DNA of 64,000 nt from Gordionus sp. m RMFG-2023 (GCF_954871325.1 NC_088777.1:40215366-40279365), one strand, 5' to 3'. Shown: positions 23,625-36,516, counted from the stretch's first letter. Translations and numbers: made by a program. Notes: generated from the sequence alone by a model not told the origin.

Positions 23625-24262
23625 CGTTAAACTGTCATTTATTATTATTTTTTTATATCAATTTTAACAGTACTTATATTAATAATATATGGATTATTTT
23701 TAACATTAATTTACAGTGTAATAGCAAATAAAATATATGCACATATTTAATAAATATTTATACATAATTCGCACGCCATTTTTATGTTAAGACAGGATTT
23801 CAGCGACTTTGCAGAAAGGAAAGTAAGTGTGCTCCCGTTTTCAAAATGACTCATATTATAGTGTAAAGTTTTTAATCAAAAAATTTCTTCGTTTTATTAT
23901 AAATAAAATTTCTTTGTTTATTTTACAAAAAAAACAATTTTTTTTTAAAAGTGTTAAAAAAACCTAACTTAGTTGCAGGATAAAAAAATAAGTTAGGATT
24001 AGGATTAATATTATGTAAGAATGTTCTAAGCCCGACATTTCTATTGGTTAGCTTTTAATATTACTTTTTTTTGGAAAATATATACATTTAAAAATATAAA
24101 TTATTTTTGAGAGGTAAAGCCAGGATATCAAACTGAATCTAGACCTACATTATAATTTACCGAATTGTCACATTATCCTGGAACGAGTAAGGGAAATAAA
24201 TTTAAATATTTTTGAATAAATGAAGACCATTTTTTAATATCTTTCTTTTCTAATATTTTAAA
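23625..24262. other. 3' flank of the SILK gene; possible first exon at 23785
   Basis: Holds the polyadenylation signals. At 23785-23823 the plus strand reads MLRQDFSDFAERK, followed directly by the consensus donor GTAAGT. This could be the first exon of another gene, but the hAT at 24263 intervenes and no second exon was found. Otherwise AT-rich. Confidence 0.3.
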
Positions 24263-25184
24263 TAGGGCTGTGCCGGTCCACATATTTTTCACGGATCCGA
24301 TACCGATCCGATATTTATATTGATTTTTCACCACGCCTATTTGAACGAAATGTAATTAAGAAATCAATATTTTTTATGCAAAAAATCGAATTATGCATTT
24401 AATTTTTTTTTTAATAGTTTAAAATTCAATTTTTTTATTAAAATTTATATAGAAATATGATAAAATATTATTATTTAAAAATTAACTAGAGAATATAATA
24501 AAATATGTCATATATAAGTTTAAGTTAAAAAAACAAAAGAAGAATGATACAAATATATATTTTTATAAAAAGAAAAATAACATTTAAAAAAAATAAATAA
24601 AAATATCAAATGGCGAGGTTGGGCCAAAATATTTGATAATTAGATCTAATTATAGACACAGCGATTTTCTGCTTGAGTTTGTAAAAGGAGAAAGGTATGA
24701 TTTTTTTATTAATTTGGATATTGTTTTGAATAGATCTAAAGCCGCTTGTTCAAAAGAGCAGGTTGATGTGGCTGCTATAGGAACAAAGTGGTTATCACAC
24801 CCTTAACAGAGCCGAATCTCTAAAAAATATAAAATACTCACACCTAATTTAAAAATATTTAAAATAAATAAAACTTTGGGTGTTCTTTTCTATTTTTATT
24901 AAAAAACTTTTAAAATACTATAAATCTATTTTAAAAAATAAATAAAATTTAAGGGGTGTTGTGCAGTTACATTGTTTAAAAAAAATATATTTAGAAAATA
25001 ATATTAATGTAAAATAAATATACATACATAAAATAACAAAAAAAGAAAAGTAATAAAATCTTTTTCTATTATGATGCATAATATAAACGAAGTCGTCTTT
25101 TTGCAGATATCGGCCCGATCCGATATTTTTAAGAAAACGTTAAATATCGGTACTGATCCGATATTTAATATCGCCACATCCCTA
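24263..25184. mobile_element. 922-bp hAT-type element with perfect 8-bp TSD
   Basis: Ends TAGGGCTGTGCCGG and, read inward from the right, TAGGGATGTGGCGATA, flanked by ATTTTAAA at 24255-24262 and 25185-25192. Subterminal repeats contain ATCCGATA/TATCGGAT. The interior (24600-24810) has a GC-richer piece that may be a transposase remnant. It is non-autonomous and related by termini to the nested element at 53576-54528. Confidence 0.9.
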
Positions 25185-25540
25185 ATTTTAAATCAATGGT
25201 AATAATAACTTAAACTAAATTTTCAACAAATTAAATTTATTTTTTCCCCTAAAATTGGAAATGCTATAAAAAAAATAATGTTTAAGTAAATATCTTAATT
25301 CTATAGTACGAACGTGTTGGACTGGTAACATTTTATATACATTTTTGCATATTTTGTTAATATTTGGACAGCAGAACAGATAATGTGGTTGAAAATCAAA
25401 AGAAATTTATCAAATCGTACAATATATTGGGGGGGGGGGGGTGCTACTTATTATAGGATTTATCACTTATTATATGATGCTAAACATACCACTATAATCA
25501 ACACCCTATAATCAACATTTGATAATATTTTTTATAGCTA
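25185..25540. other. Spacer with poly-G13
   Basis: AT-rich sequence with a run of thirteen G at 25429-25441. No gene seen. Confidence 0.5.
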
Positions 25541-26057
25541 TAGCAGGACTCCAAACTAACGAATATCTTTCCGATCAAAATAACAGTTCAGGTTCGGTTG
25601 GTAAATAATATCAGCTTTCGGTTTGAACCTTTAAAAACTGGTTCAAATCTTTTCTTATACAAGCGTATTAGAAAGAATTATATAAAGAACCTTTTTTTAA
25701 ATTTTATTACTATTCTCTAAAAAATAATATTGAGGCAATACAATTAAAATATTTTTAAGATTCTCTTCTGTCAAATTATATCTATAAGAGGGAAAATATT
25801 TTTATGACTGAGAACACTTCTTTAGTGCTAACTTGGGTGTTTGGCACCGTCAAATAGATATATATAAAAACATCTAAATATAATTACTTATACAGTCAAA
25901 ACTGATTATTAATCACCTTTAAAAGGGTTAAAATATCAAAAGGTTCAAACCAGTTCGCAGGCATTTTTTGTAGGTTGGGTTCAGATTCGGGTGACAACTT
26001 TTAAAGTTTCAGGTTCGGTAAATAATAATGGTAATACCGGTTCGGTTTGAATCCCTA
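25541..26057. mobile_element. hAT-like MITE with GGTTCGG subterminal repeats
   Basis: Left end TAGCAGGACTCCAAACTAAC and right end, read inward, TTAGGGATTCAAACCGAACC are imperfect inverted repeats. Both ends carry several AGGTTCGGT/ACCGGTTC words. No exact 8-bp duplication was found, so the limits are approximate. Non-coding. Confidence 0.55.
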
Positions 26058-26700
26058 ATTTACAGTTTGAACCATGGTTATCAAGCTTAAAACACTTTTT
26101 TTTTCTCACTCTCATTGAATAGATTGATTACAAGGTTCTATGTTTATTTTTCTAAATAGTATATAATAATATTCTAATTAATGGATTTGGCATATATAAC
26201 TATATTTTAAAAAAATTTCTAGCTTTCATCAGATCATAGTTTTTTTTTAAAAAACGCTTTCCTCTTGAGTGGAGTTAGAACTTAATACGAATAATAATAC
26301 TTTTGGATTAAGCTGTGCCGATGTTTTAAAAAAATCGAAATGAGTCAATATTTTCAAAAAACCCATAATATTTTTGTGATATCATATATAGTTGCTGGCT
26401 AGATTATTACAAATGGCGGTGAATCGTAAGTGGTAGAGAATAACAAATGTCGATGTTCCCAAAAGGCCTAAAACAAAAATAGTGAATATTAAATGGCCAA
26501 ATGAGTCACAATTGGTTGGGAATATTAAAAGAATATGAATTATAATTAGTGAAAAAAATCACTAAATTTTGGTAAAAATATATTTATAAGCGATTTTTGG
26601 TATAATATGGGATATTAAAATTGCTTGGATATAATAATAAATATGTTAAAAAAATAGTACAAAAACTCCTAAGAAGAATAGTGTGGTGTAGAAGAATTAT
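26058..26700. other. AT-rich sequence with a short coding-looking piece
   Basis: Mostly AT-rich. At about 26432-26536 a plus frame reads VDVPKRPKTKIVNIKWPN and on to a TGA stop, with composition unlike its surroundings. No start or splice context could be agreed. May be a repeat-derived fragment. Confidence 0.25.
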
Positions 26701-26701
26701 A

Positions 26702-26880
26702 TTTAAAAAAATCAAAATGATCATTGCGATTCTAACCCATAACCATCGGATTGGTAAGCGATGCTCTTGCCGACTAGGCCACAGAGGCTTTCCAAAAATT
26801 AATATATTATAACGAAATCACGTGGTCGAGAAATTAAGAAAATAAAATGATCATTGCTGGGATTCGAACTCAAATATATA
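26702..26880 (-). mobile_element. tRNA-derived SINE pair
   Basis: On the minus strand from 26790 the sequence begins GCCTCTGTGGCCTAGTCGG, containing a good pol III A box (TGGCCTAGTCGG), and continues to a B-box-like GGGTTAGAATC near 26735. This is tRNA-like but the anticodon arm is imperfect, so a SINE head fits better than a working tRNA. A second partial copy at 26838-26880 has a better B box (GAGTTCGAATCCC) and the same tail AGCAATGATCATTTT. The family tail after the tRNA-like part is short and ends in T-rich sequence. Confidence 0.65.
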
Positions 26881-27210
26881 TAAAAATAAATTTGGTAGTG
26901 CCTATCCAAATGAAAAATAAACAAAATACAAATTTGATAGGTATTACCTTAAGGTAGTGACTATCATTAACCTACAATATAATATCATGAGTAAAAATAT
27001 AATTCTATAATTTTAGTTAATAATTTTTAACATACATATTTTTTACCATTTTTAATTTACAGACATGATATTAATATCTCTGACTTCTTTTTTCCTATTA
27101 TTTTTATTCTTGATCACTTTATTATATATAGAATAGGATATGGCTTTGAATCAAAATAATATTATTTTTTAATTATCTAAATTTCCAATTAACAATAAAG
27201 TTCTTTTAAG
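26881..27210. other. AT-rich spacer, nothing seen
   Basis: No gene, repeat or RNA gene recognised in this stretch. Confidence 0.5.
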
Positions 27211-27526
27211 CAGGGCTGTGAATCCCAACCCGGACCCTTCGAACCCTGATATTTTACTGAACCAGAACCTTGTTTTTTAAATATAGGGTTTAGGGTTCAA
27301 GAATTTTTATTTTTTACTTTAAATTATAAAAAATTTGAACAGTATAAAAAAATATATATTAAAACTTTTTTGTAAAAATTATTTTTCATGGAATCGTTTT
27401 TTTATAAATATATCTATATGTAAATTAAAAAAATGTCTGGACACACCCTTAACCTGATTCACAGAGTTTTCACTGAACCTAAACCCGAATTTAAACCCTT
27501 TTATTGGAAGGTGGGTTTAAGCCCTG
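27211..27526. mobile_element. 316-bp hAT-type MITE
   Basis: Ends CAGGGCTGTGAATCCCAACC and, read inward, CAGGGCTTAAACCCACC. The flanks CTTTTAAG and CTTTAAGT look like a slightly altered 8-bp duplication. The interior has AACCCGGACCC/GGGTTTAGGGTT repeats. No coding sequence. Confidence 0.75.
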
Positions 27527-28332
27527 CTTTAAGTAGGTGAACCCTTGCAGTTAAAAAAGAATTTTTTAAAACCAAACAAATACTTATGTCTCTGCTGCTT
27601 TGCTCATTTTTCAAAAGAATCTTTTTATCCAACATCTATAAATTATCATAATCTTGGTAATTTTAATTTATCAATTAAATAAATGTTTTATCAGGATTTT
27701 TAAATTGTTCCATTACCAATAAATTTGCAAGCAAAATCTAAATAACCTATATATGTAGCAATTTCCATGGAGATAGGTCTATAAGAAAGCATATCCACTG
27801 GGATGGTAAGCAATACCAAGGGTTTGAAAACATTAAAAAAAATTAAATAATGTTTTTGATGAAAGTGGACTTTTATTTACTTTTTATCTGTCCTACTTTT
27901 ATCCACAAGTATTATTATTTTAAAATAATGTCATAAGAAATACTTTTATTGATTCAAAATACAATGCTATATTCAAGTCTATGACAATATTAAAGTATAA
28001 TTGTATATATATATTATTTTTTTCTTTCATTAAATTTAAATGAGTTTAGGCATTAATAAATGATTCGGATGATTTTTATGATATTGATTATTATTTAATT
28101 AGAAATAACGGGGGGGGGGGCGTATATACCCTTCTAGTATCACAAGACGTCAAATAACATATTCTTGTTTTCAAACACTTGAATTAAAAATTTAATAAAA
28201 TATAAAAAGTTTGCCCTTATGTTAGAGAATTTTATGTATTTTCTAATATAATTGGTTTCTAGATTTAACACAATATATGCTAGATCAGGAATTAGGACCC
28301 CTTTGTCATTTCAAATATTAATTAATCTCATA
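27527..28332. other. AT-rich spacer with a poly-G run
   Basis: No gene. A run of ten G lies at 28111-28120. Confidence 0.5.
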
Positions 28333-28685
28333 GTCCATAGTATTGTTAATTGACTAAATTTAGTCGACTAAAAGGCAACTAACTATTAGTCATAGTCAAA
28401 AAATTTGATTAAAAACTTTGGCAACAAAAATTATTAATTTTATTATATTTATTTTATTAAAGTTTTTGCAAACATAAAAAATCTACCTAATTTTCTATTA
28501 ATAAAATAATAATTCTAATAAATATTAGATTTGGTGCCAGCCAGACACTAAAAATAAACAAATTTAATATTCAAATAAATAACTAAATAAGAAATATAAT
28601 AGCCATAAAATTATAAGCAAATCCCCAAAATTAGCCAACTTGACTAATTTACTAAAGTTTTTAGTCGTTTTCCTCAACTACCACT
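28333..28685. mobile_element. DNA-transposon-like MITE with GACTAA repeats
   Basis: Both ends carry GACTAA/TTAGTC words in opposite orientation (left TTGACTAAATTTAGTCGAC, right TTTTTAGTCGTTTTCC). It resembles hAT-type MITEs, but exact ends and a duplication could not be fixed. Confidence 0.45.
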
Positions 28686-28710
28686 GGTGGTCAGAAGGAG
28701 GTAACACCAA

Positions 28711-28874
28711 GGAAGTTATAAATCTTAACATTATTAATAAAATGGGTAAGGATCAGGTAGATTTGATAATAAAGATTTTAAATAAAGGGGAAGGAAGTTA
28801 TAAATCTTAACATTATTAATAAAATGGGTAAGGATCAGGTAGATTTGATAATAAAGATTTTAAATAAAGGGGAC
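28711..28874. repeat. 82-bp perfect tandem duplication
   Basis: Two adjacent, apparently identical 82-bp copies starting GGAAGTTATAAATC at 28711 and 28793. Identity indicates a recent duplication or an assembly artefact. Confidence 0.95.
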
Positions 28875-29342
28875 AATTATTTTTTAATAATTTTACCTTA
28901 CCTTATATTAGCAATTTAAAATTTACTGTCAAACAGTTTTTCATATTTAAAAGTTATAAAAAAATACTTTTATATTAAATGTAGAAATAGGAGAGCAACC
29001 CTGGGGTAATACAATAAGGATATTTTAGAACCACCAAATTTTCTCATGCATTTAAAAAATTTTTTATTTAGTCATTTATTACAAGAGAAAATATCAGATA
29101 GGTAAAAAATTTACTGATCAGCATAGCCCAGATAGTATATAATAAATAAAATGTTTCATTTCAGAAATATGCAACATAACATGTAATTCATATCTAGAAA
29201 TAAAAATTTTGAGAAATTTTGAAAAAAATTCTATTCACATAATTGTGTGATCTTGCAACAATTATTAGATATCTATATAATAAATCAGATAATTGTTGTA
29301 TTTAATCTAAAATAAACATACAAATTCATTTTCCTATTAAAA
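28875..29342. other. 3' flank of TMCO1, AT-rich
   Basis: No gene. This stretch should contain the TMCO1 3' UTR; several minus-strand AATAAA-like sites exist but none can be singled out. Confidence 0.45.
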
Positions 29343-30423
29343 TTATTTGTTGAAATTCGAATTTGTTAACCATAATGAAGGTGATTGTTTTGATATAGAA
29401 CGTGATGGAGCAAACCCTAGCATTTTCTGTACATTCTGTATTTATAAATGTAGAAATGAGTAAAAATTTAAATGTAAACTTGTCTAATGGACATTGTACA
29501 CAAAATATATAGGAAAATAAAAGAACAATCAGTATAATCAGCTCCAGCTAAATTCCGATGTGACAAACCTCTGAACCAATTTATTGGCTCAAATGGAAGT
29601 TTTGCAACTACACGACCTTCAAAACTATATTAAATAAAAATTTTATTTTATATTAAACTTAATATTATTTAAAAATTTTGGGTTAAGAATAAAATTTACA
29701 TAGAATTGAACATGCTAAGTAGGGCTGTAAAAGCAAATCCAATAGCAAACATTGATTTCATCTTTACCTAAATGTATATAAGATAAAAAGTTATTATAAA
29801 TAATTTACTAAAGTCAAATCCCGATTATTGACTTTTAATTTTCCTTCCTGTTTTTCTTTATATTTTAATGTATAAAGTTGAATATAAATAAATTACCTAA
29901 TTTTTTTCTATGAGACTTATCTAGTGCATCAGAATTTATTTCTTTTTGTTTCTCCACTAAAACAATTTAAAAGCAATATAATATGCCAAGATTAAATGAG
30001 TTATAAATGTGTACGTCTCAGAATAGGCAGCAAATTTTTAATGCACAATCATCTTAAGGTTAAACTTTAAATTAAATTATCAAAAAAAATATTTTAAAGA
30101 TGGGTCAATTTTAACAAATAAAATCAGCCAATATTTTGGATCAATTTTTTGCAAATTTTTGATTGGCAATGCTAAGATAAACATGTATATAACCAGGTTA
30201 TTTTAATACCGGTATAGTTTTATATATATTTAATTTATTATTACATTTACGACTTTGACGATCAACTTCAGCTTTTAATTTTTTATATTTCTCAGTTTTA
30301 TAAACAAGGAAATATGTTAATCCTAACTAAGTTTATAGCATATATAATAATTGGACACAAACCTTCACCCAAAAAAGCTGTACATATGGATATGAAGAAT
30401 ATTAAAAGCGTATCAACTAACAT
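29343..30423 (-). CDS. TMCO1: TMCO1, ER calcium-load-activated channel / translocon subunit (7 exons)
   Basis: Complete gene, spliced by eye: exons 30423-30363, 30322-30251, 29956-29897, 29855-29809, 29767-29700, 29624-29480 and 29435-29343 total 546 nt, giving 181 aa (human TMCO1 is 188). Introns are GT-AG and 40, 294, 41, 41, 75 and 44 bp. Diagnostic matches: N-terminal membrane segment DTLLIFFISICTAFLGEG, the KYKKLKAEVDRQS coiled coil, the basic stretch KLKVNNRDLTLVKMKSMFAI, and the most conserved block EGRVVAKLPFEP, GLSHRNLAGADYTDCSF, IFLYILCTMSIRQ and NVQKMLGFAPSR. TMCO1 is known as an ER membrane protein of the Oxa1 superfamily, reported both as a Ca2+ leak channel preventing ER overfilling and as part of the multipass translocon. 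The usual Gly/Pro-rich C-terminal tail is replaced by SPSLWLTNSNFNK. The start is the only ATG before the first membrane segment, preceded by AAA. Confidence 0.95.
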
Positions 30424-30570
30424 TTTAAATCTATCATATAGGAGTTTTATTAAAATCAGATAAATGACAGCTATTGCCTGAATAATTAACTTTGAGATGT
30501 TATGAGATGTTTGTCAGGCATCAAATATTGACATAATTGGTAAGAAATCATATATATCTTAGATGAGGTT

Positions 30571-31103
30571 TAGTAGCATCACTAGGAGTGGGTACGCAGG
30601 GGCTCGAGTCCCCTGAATAATTTGAAGAGCCTCCTCAAAATTAAATTTTTTATATATACCAAATGTAATTTTGATAATGTTAACTAAATAGAAAATGTTA
30701 GCTAAAAAAAGTATTTTAATATTTTAATTTTTTTTTGACGTCCTTGGTGGCATTTATCTACCATTTTAAATTTCTAAATAATCTGAAACTTTTTCACTGC
30801 TAAACTCAACTAAAATATTTCAAAATAATCAAGGCAACCCTATCGTTCCAGTTTTAATAAAGGGCGAATCAAGGAATACCATAAAATAAATCTTTATTTC
30901 CCTCTTAAATACTTTTTTAACTCAAATGAATGAAAGGTTCTTAATTAATCAGGTAGCAATTATAATCTGCAAATATTATTATCACAATCCTTCCGAATCT
31001 TTATCAAATTTTTTTAAAGAAAAAATTAAATATCTATTTTTATTGTGAGAATGTTAAAATATCTACTGATGCATTACTAGCTGAATGCCTATGGAATAAT
31101 AGG
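30571..31103 (+). mobile_element. Decayed hAT copy interrupted at 31103
   Basis: Starts TAGTAGCATCACTAGG and then GCAGGGGCTCGAGTCCCC, the terminus of the 40763 family. Further in (30745-30800 and 31050-31095) it resembles the element at 38534-40425 (shared CATTTATCTACCATTTT and ACTAGCTGAATG). It is cut at 31103 by the next element. Non-coding. Confidence 0.55.
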
Positions 31104-34100
31104 CATGGTTGCCAGGTCAAAATTTTCAAATTGCGGGAGAAATTTGGTATTATGCGGGAGAAATATAAAAATTGCGGTAGAAATATGAAAATTGCTAAAA
31201 AAAAAATTTTGCGGGCGCCTATTATTTTTTATTTAGTTTATATAAATACAAAGTCGGTAACTATTTTTCGAAATAAAATAACATCTTGATTTATTAAAAT
31301 ATATTATTTTATAAAAAAAAACAACGATCTTTTTTAAATATAAAAGAATGTAAACAAGATAAAATTTTATAATAAAAAACGATTTTAATTTTAAAATTAA
31401 AAATATATTTTATGCGCAAAACGATCGCAATTGGAAATCTACAGTGTGTGTGTATAACATTATAGGGATAGGCGCTTAATTATCACGTATCACGTTTAAA
31501 TACATAATAAATTACTCTAAAAATAAGAAATAATACAGATGAAACTACAGTAACGGCAATTGTAATCATTTATCTTGTAGTACAACAGTCACAGAGATAC
31601 TTATCATCACAATGTTGGTTGAATCTTTTTCCCATAATATTTAACGACTATAATATAAATGCAAACTATACTTGTAGAACAAAAATGAGCAAGACTATCA
31701 TTAATGTTTTAAGACCTAAATCCAGGAGGTCAATTCTTGACGATTTGAAAAATGGGCATACATATGCAATTCTAACAGATGCATCAAATAAGGGAAATAT
31801 TAAAATATTTACCTTGATCCTCCGCCATTTCATTAAAATTAAGGTCGTTTGAATAAAACTAATTTTTTCCCCTCGAATAGCGAAAAATGCAAAGACATAG
31901 CTAACCATATAATGGTAAATATAGCAGATTCGAGATTATCATAAATTGCATGTCAGCTTTCTTCTGATAATGCCTCAGTGAATTTGGTAAAAACAGAGTG
32001 TAGTTACTGAAATGAGTCAGCACAATGTTGGTTGCGATATGTTACTATTACCCGCCATCGGAATTTTTAAATTTTATAAACCTTTAAAAAAATATTTCTT
32101 AAATAAAGATTATAAAAGCTGTCATAATATTTTGAAATTATTTTTCAATAATGAATGGCAGAGGTATATTTAGGAATAATTTCACATGTAGGAAATTACT
32201 ACATGCTGTTAATGTGTAGTTGCAATCAGAAGAATCTTAACAAAGATTCACAAAATTATGCTGCAGATGTATTCATCTTTACAGTTAAAAATTGACAATA
32301 AATTTTATGGCGCCATTGCTAAAACTTAATTATATTTTATTTGAGATTTAAATAATAGAACTAAATGTTTACCATCGTTATTGAGATATTTATAAAATTC
32401 CTGGCATCACATATTATATATTTGTTTAATCATTAACTCGGTCTCTAATATTGTTAAAGCAAGCCTATTTCTCTCATTTTTCCAGGCAGTCCTCATCAAG
32501 CTAAAAATGCGCTCGGATGAGGCTTTAAAATGAGGTAAGGAGAAGACATACTCGCTTATTTTTCCCAAGCATGGAGATTAATCGTTATTATGAAAAATTT
32601 CTACCCATTTCTCCTCTGCTTTTAGATCATCTAACTTTAAGTATTTTGGCGTATCATAAAAAATAGAGAGAATTACAATCTCCTCAAACAAGAAATCAAT
32701 GTCTTTCGGTATTTTTAATATATTTATTAATTATAAAAATCATCAATTGATGGTTTCTGTTCCAAGGTCATAATATTTATACATTTGTAAATAGAGTTAT
32801 TAAAATCAAATTTTGATTGTAAATATTCTAAAATTGTTTTAATAAAAATATCTGCTTCATTTAAAAATGTATTAATTAGAGTATTATTTGAACATCTTAA
32901 TTTAATATTTTTAACAATAGCGCCATAAAATTAAATATCAATTTTTAACTGTAGAGATGAACAGAGCTGTAGCATGATTTTATGAATCTTTTTTATAAAG
33001 AATATTCTGATTGTAACTGAATATTAACTGCAAGAAGTATATTTCCTACATGTGAAACGAATCCCAAATATGCCTCTGCCATTTCATACTCGAAAATATT
33101 TTTCAAAATTTTAGGACAGTTTTTAAAATCTTTATTTAAGAAAAGTATTTTTTTGAGGGTTTGTTAAATTTTAAAATTCTATCGATGGCAGGTATTAATG
33201 ACAACCACCTGATAGGTATATATCCCAACAACTCACACCATTCCAAGTCAGACCATTTCTTCAACTCTTTTAATTTATTAAGTCTTTTAGTTGATGACTA
33301 AATTCGTTAAAACATTTCATCACAATTAATTCCACATCCACCGATAGTACATTTATTGCCTTCTTGCAAGAATTATGTAGTATATAGCATATACAGCCAA
33401 TTGGTATTAATTCATTATTGTGCGCCTCAATTTGGTAACTTTGGTTTTTGCCAAAATTTACAGAGACATTATCAGAGCAGAAAGCTGACATGCAAATCAT
33501 ACCCTGAATCAGCTATATTTACCATTATGTGGCTAGCTACATCGTTGGATTTTTCACTATCCGAGGAAAAAATTTTAACAGTTTTATGGAAATGTTCTTA
33601 TTCTTGTTGAAATAGCGAAGGATCAAGGGAAATATTTTAATATTTCCCTTATTAGATGCATCTGTTAGAATTGAATATGGATGTCCATCTTTCAAATCGT
33701 CTAGAATTGACCTCTAGGATTCAGGTACTAAAACACTTGTGATAGCCTTGCCCATTTTTGTTCTGTCACAAGTAAGGTTTGCACTTATATTGGAGTCGTT
33801 AAATATATGAGAAAAAGATTCGACCCACATTGTGATTATATAGCTCTGTGAATGTTGAACTACATGATAGATGTATACGATTTCTGCAAATGTATTTGCA
33901 TCTTTATTATTTATTATTTGAGAATATTTTTGTATTGCAATCGATGTTGATATACTCCCCTATACTGACTTATATGAATGAAATGATGTTGATTTATTAT
34001 TGGATAAAAATAAAACAGGATAGAAAGAAATTTACAAACTAGACGTGTTTTCGAATAAATATTTAAAATTATTTTAAAAATCATGTTTCTCAAAATTATT

Positions 34101-34211
34101 ATTTATATATTAAAAATGTTAAAAAATTATTTTAAAAAAATGCGGGAGAAATTAAAAAATTGCGGGAGATTTCCAATTGCGATAGTTTTGCGGGAGAGAG
34201 ATGTCTGCATG
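31104..34211 (-). mobile_element. hAT element with internal inverted duplication of its transposase
   Basis: Both ends carry CTCCCGCAA/TTGCGGGAG words (left GGTTGCCAGGTC and then ATTGCGGGAGAAATTT; right ATTGCGGGAGATTTCC). The minus strand holds a decayed hAT transposase. From 33760 downward it reads SILDDLKDGHPYSILTDASN, then SDNVSVNFGKNQ, then CICYILHNSCKKAINVLSVD, the conserved DDE and insertion region of this hAT type. At 32445-32530 it reads ASSERIFSLMRTAWKNERNR, the C-terminal dimerisation motif. A second, plus-strand copy of the N-terminal half lies at 31555-32340 and is the inverse of 32925-33870. There are many stops and shifts. No clear 8-bp duplication, so limits are approximate. 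Confidence 0.8.
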
Positions 34212-34613
34212 TACTCACCTGAAAAATAATATTTTTAAATGACTCGATTTGAGATTTTTTAAATTTACCTTCATCTCTAAGACTTTCAACATTAGTAAAT
34301 ATAGTTGGAAGCTTTGCCGAACGAAAACTTATTAAAACCGATTAAGAATTAGGAGTGATCTTAGGGTATAAACTAACCACATTATTGCATGAACTAGAAT
34401 CTTTTATAAATGTAAAGGAAAACACTCCCCAAATTGCATCAAAAGTCAAAAACGGTAGCAATGCCACTCTTGAACAAATAGGCCTTCTCGTAAAGCTCCC
34501 ATTTTCCAAATTTTAGAATTTGAATTGTTTTTGACACCTATCGCTTAGGTCACGAGGAAATCTATAACTTTAAAAGGCATGCGTCCTATCCTTCACAATC
34601 AATATTAGCTTAT
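34212..34613. other. Overlapping open frames on both strands, unassigned
   Basis: This short interval is GC-richer and open in three frames at once. Plus strand 34346-34516: TTLLHELESFINVKENTPQ and ATLEQIGLLVKLPFSKF. Minus strand: RRPICSRVALLPFLTFDA and onward, and SFRSAKLPTIFTNVESLR followed by a donor GTAAAT. They cannot all be real and none was recognised. A decayed gene or transposon segment is most likely. Confidence 0.3.
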
Positions 34614-36516
34614 CAGGGGTGTCGTTAACCTTTACAATCTCAAGGGGCTCAACTTAAAAAATTTTTATGGTGTGACCCTGTACTCCTTAATTTGCAGGCC
34701 TTCGGCCCGCTTTTGCCCAGTCTTCGGCCGGATTGACGCTTATGACTGACGTGCATATAATAAATATTATATTTTTAGTGATATTGACGTTTATGACTGA
34801 CATATAAATATTAAATATAATAAATTTAGTGATATTGGCATTTATAACTGACGTATGAATAATAAATATTATTTTTTCTATATCCTATGATATTTAAGGT
34901 AATTTTGCCATATAATTTTTAGATGTAATATTAACTGTTAAAAATTTATATATTTATTTAAGGTTTAATTCAAAAATATTAAAGATTAACATATAAATCT
35001 TGCACTATCTATTAACACGTTACTACTCAAAGTTAGAAACAATTTTCAGAATAATTTATTAAAGTCCTTTATTTAATTTGTAAATATAAAGATCAAAAAA
35101 ATCAATTAATAATATATGCGATATAAATAATATATGCTATATGCGATATAAATAATATATGGTATATGCGATATAAATAATATATGCGATATAAATATTA
35201 ATTAAAATTAATTATGTGATCAATGAGGAGCCCTTCACACGTTTGTGGGCAAGCCGCACGTACTTGTACGCACAACAGTTCGAAAATTGTTATTTAAACG
35301 TCTATAGGCTAATAACAAAAGTTGGACAAAACAAAAGCCTATACCCGAGAATTACAAGTTAATTTAATTTTTTAAGGGTGGGAGGTGGCTGATTTTAAGC
35401 TTAAAATCTACTATCGATATTTAGATTAATGTTTTCATATCAATTGCAAAATAACCTAAAAGAGAAAAAGAAATTAAGTATATATTATTTAACTTCTTGT
35501 GAATATTTCAATTTGGTTAATATGGTTATAATTGCATAATGTAATGTTAAAATACCTAATTATAAAACAATATATATAGAATAAAAAAAACTTGATAAAA
35601 AGATCTTAATAATATTTTAAATCTTTAATAAAAAGTCTTAATGAACAAATCTTAATAATATTTGGAGTCTTTAAAATTCAAACTTTTATTTTTTTAAAAT
35701 CAAAATCATAAAAAAATATTTTTTAAGAAAATATCATGGAAAAAATTAATAATGATAAAATCTTTTTTCAATCTATAATTCCAAACTTCTTGATTGACAT
35801 TTTAGATAAAAAAATGTTTTCATATTATAAAAATTACAATAAAACTAGGACATGTCACAAAATTATTATCCCTAAGAATTTCGCTATCACATAGAACACA
35901 GTTTAAAATAAAGATAACGAATTTGATATGACTTAATTTCAGATATAAAATATGGTTATGCAGTGAAAGGTTTTACAATTTTATTTTTGTGTATAGTGAA
36001 TAAAAATGTGATTAATGAAAATATATTACTTTCATGATGATAAAAATGTGATTAATGAAAATATATTACTTTCATGATGTAAATCTTTACATTGCAGTAG
36101 TTATACTCATCGACATAAATATAAATGTAGTTTGGCAATTAAGAGTTATTTAAAACACTTGTGTATCTTTTAATGATGAAATAATGGGTTGCTTGTAAGT
36201 TGGGAATCTAAAATATTTTTCAAAAATAATGTTTCTTGATTGACATGAACACTTTTTCAAAAAAATATCATTATAAAAATTACATTGATCTAAATATACT
36301 CTGATATGTAAATACATTATAATCGATTAATATAATCTGAAAATACTCCACAAATAAGCTTAAAGGAGTATATAAAAAAATGGAGTATTTTTTAAACGTT
36401 ACACCGGGATTAATTTATTATACTTTTTTAAAATTTGCTAACTCTGAACAAATATTCTGAATTTCATATTTTGTCATTTATTATGTTATGTATACAAGAT
36501 AAACTAGCATATAAAT

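Noticed and set aside
26702-26793. Working tRNA gene on the minus strand
   Set aside because: A and B boxes are present, but the anticodon arm cannot be folded with a normal seven-base loop and a second truncated copy follows, so a tRNA-derived SINE is more likely.
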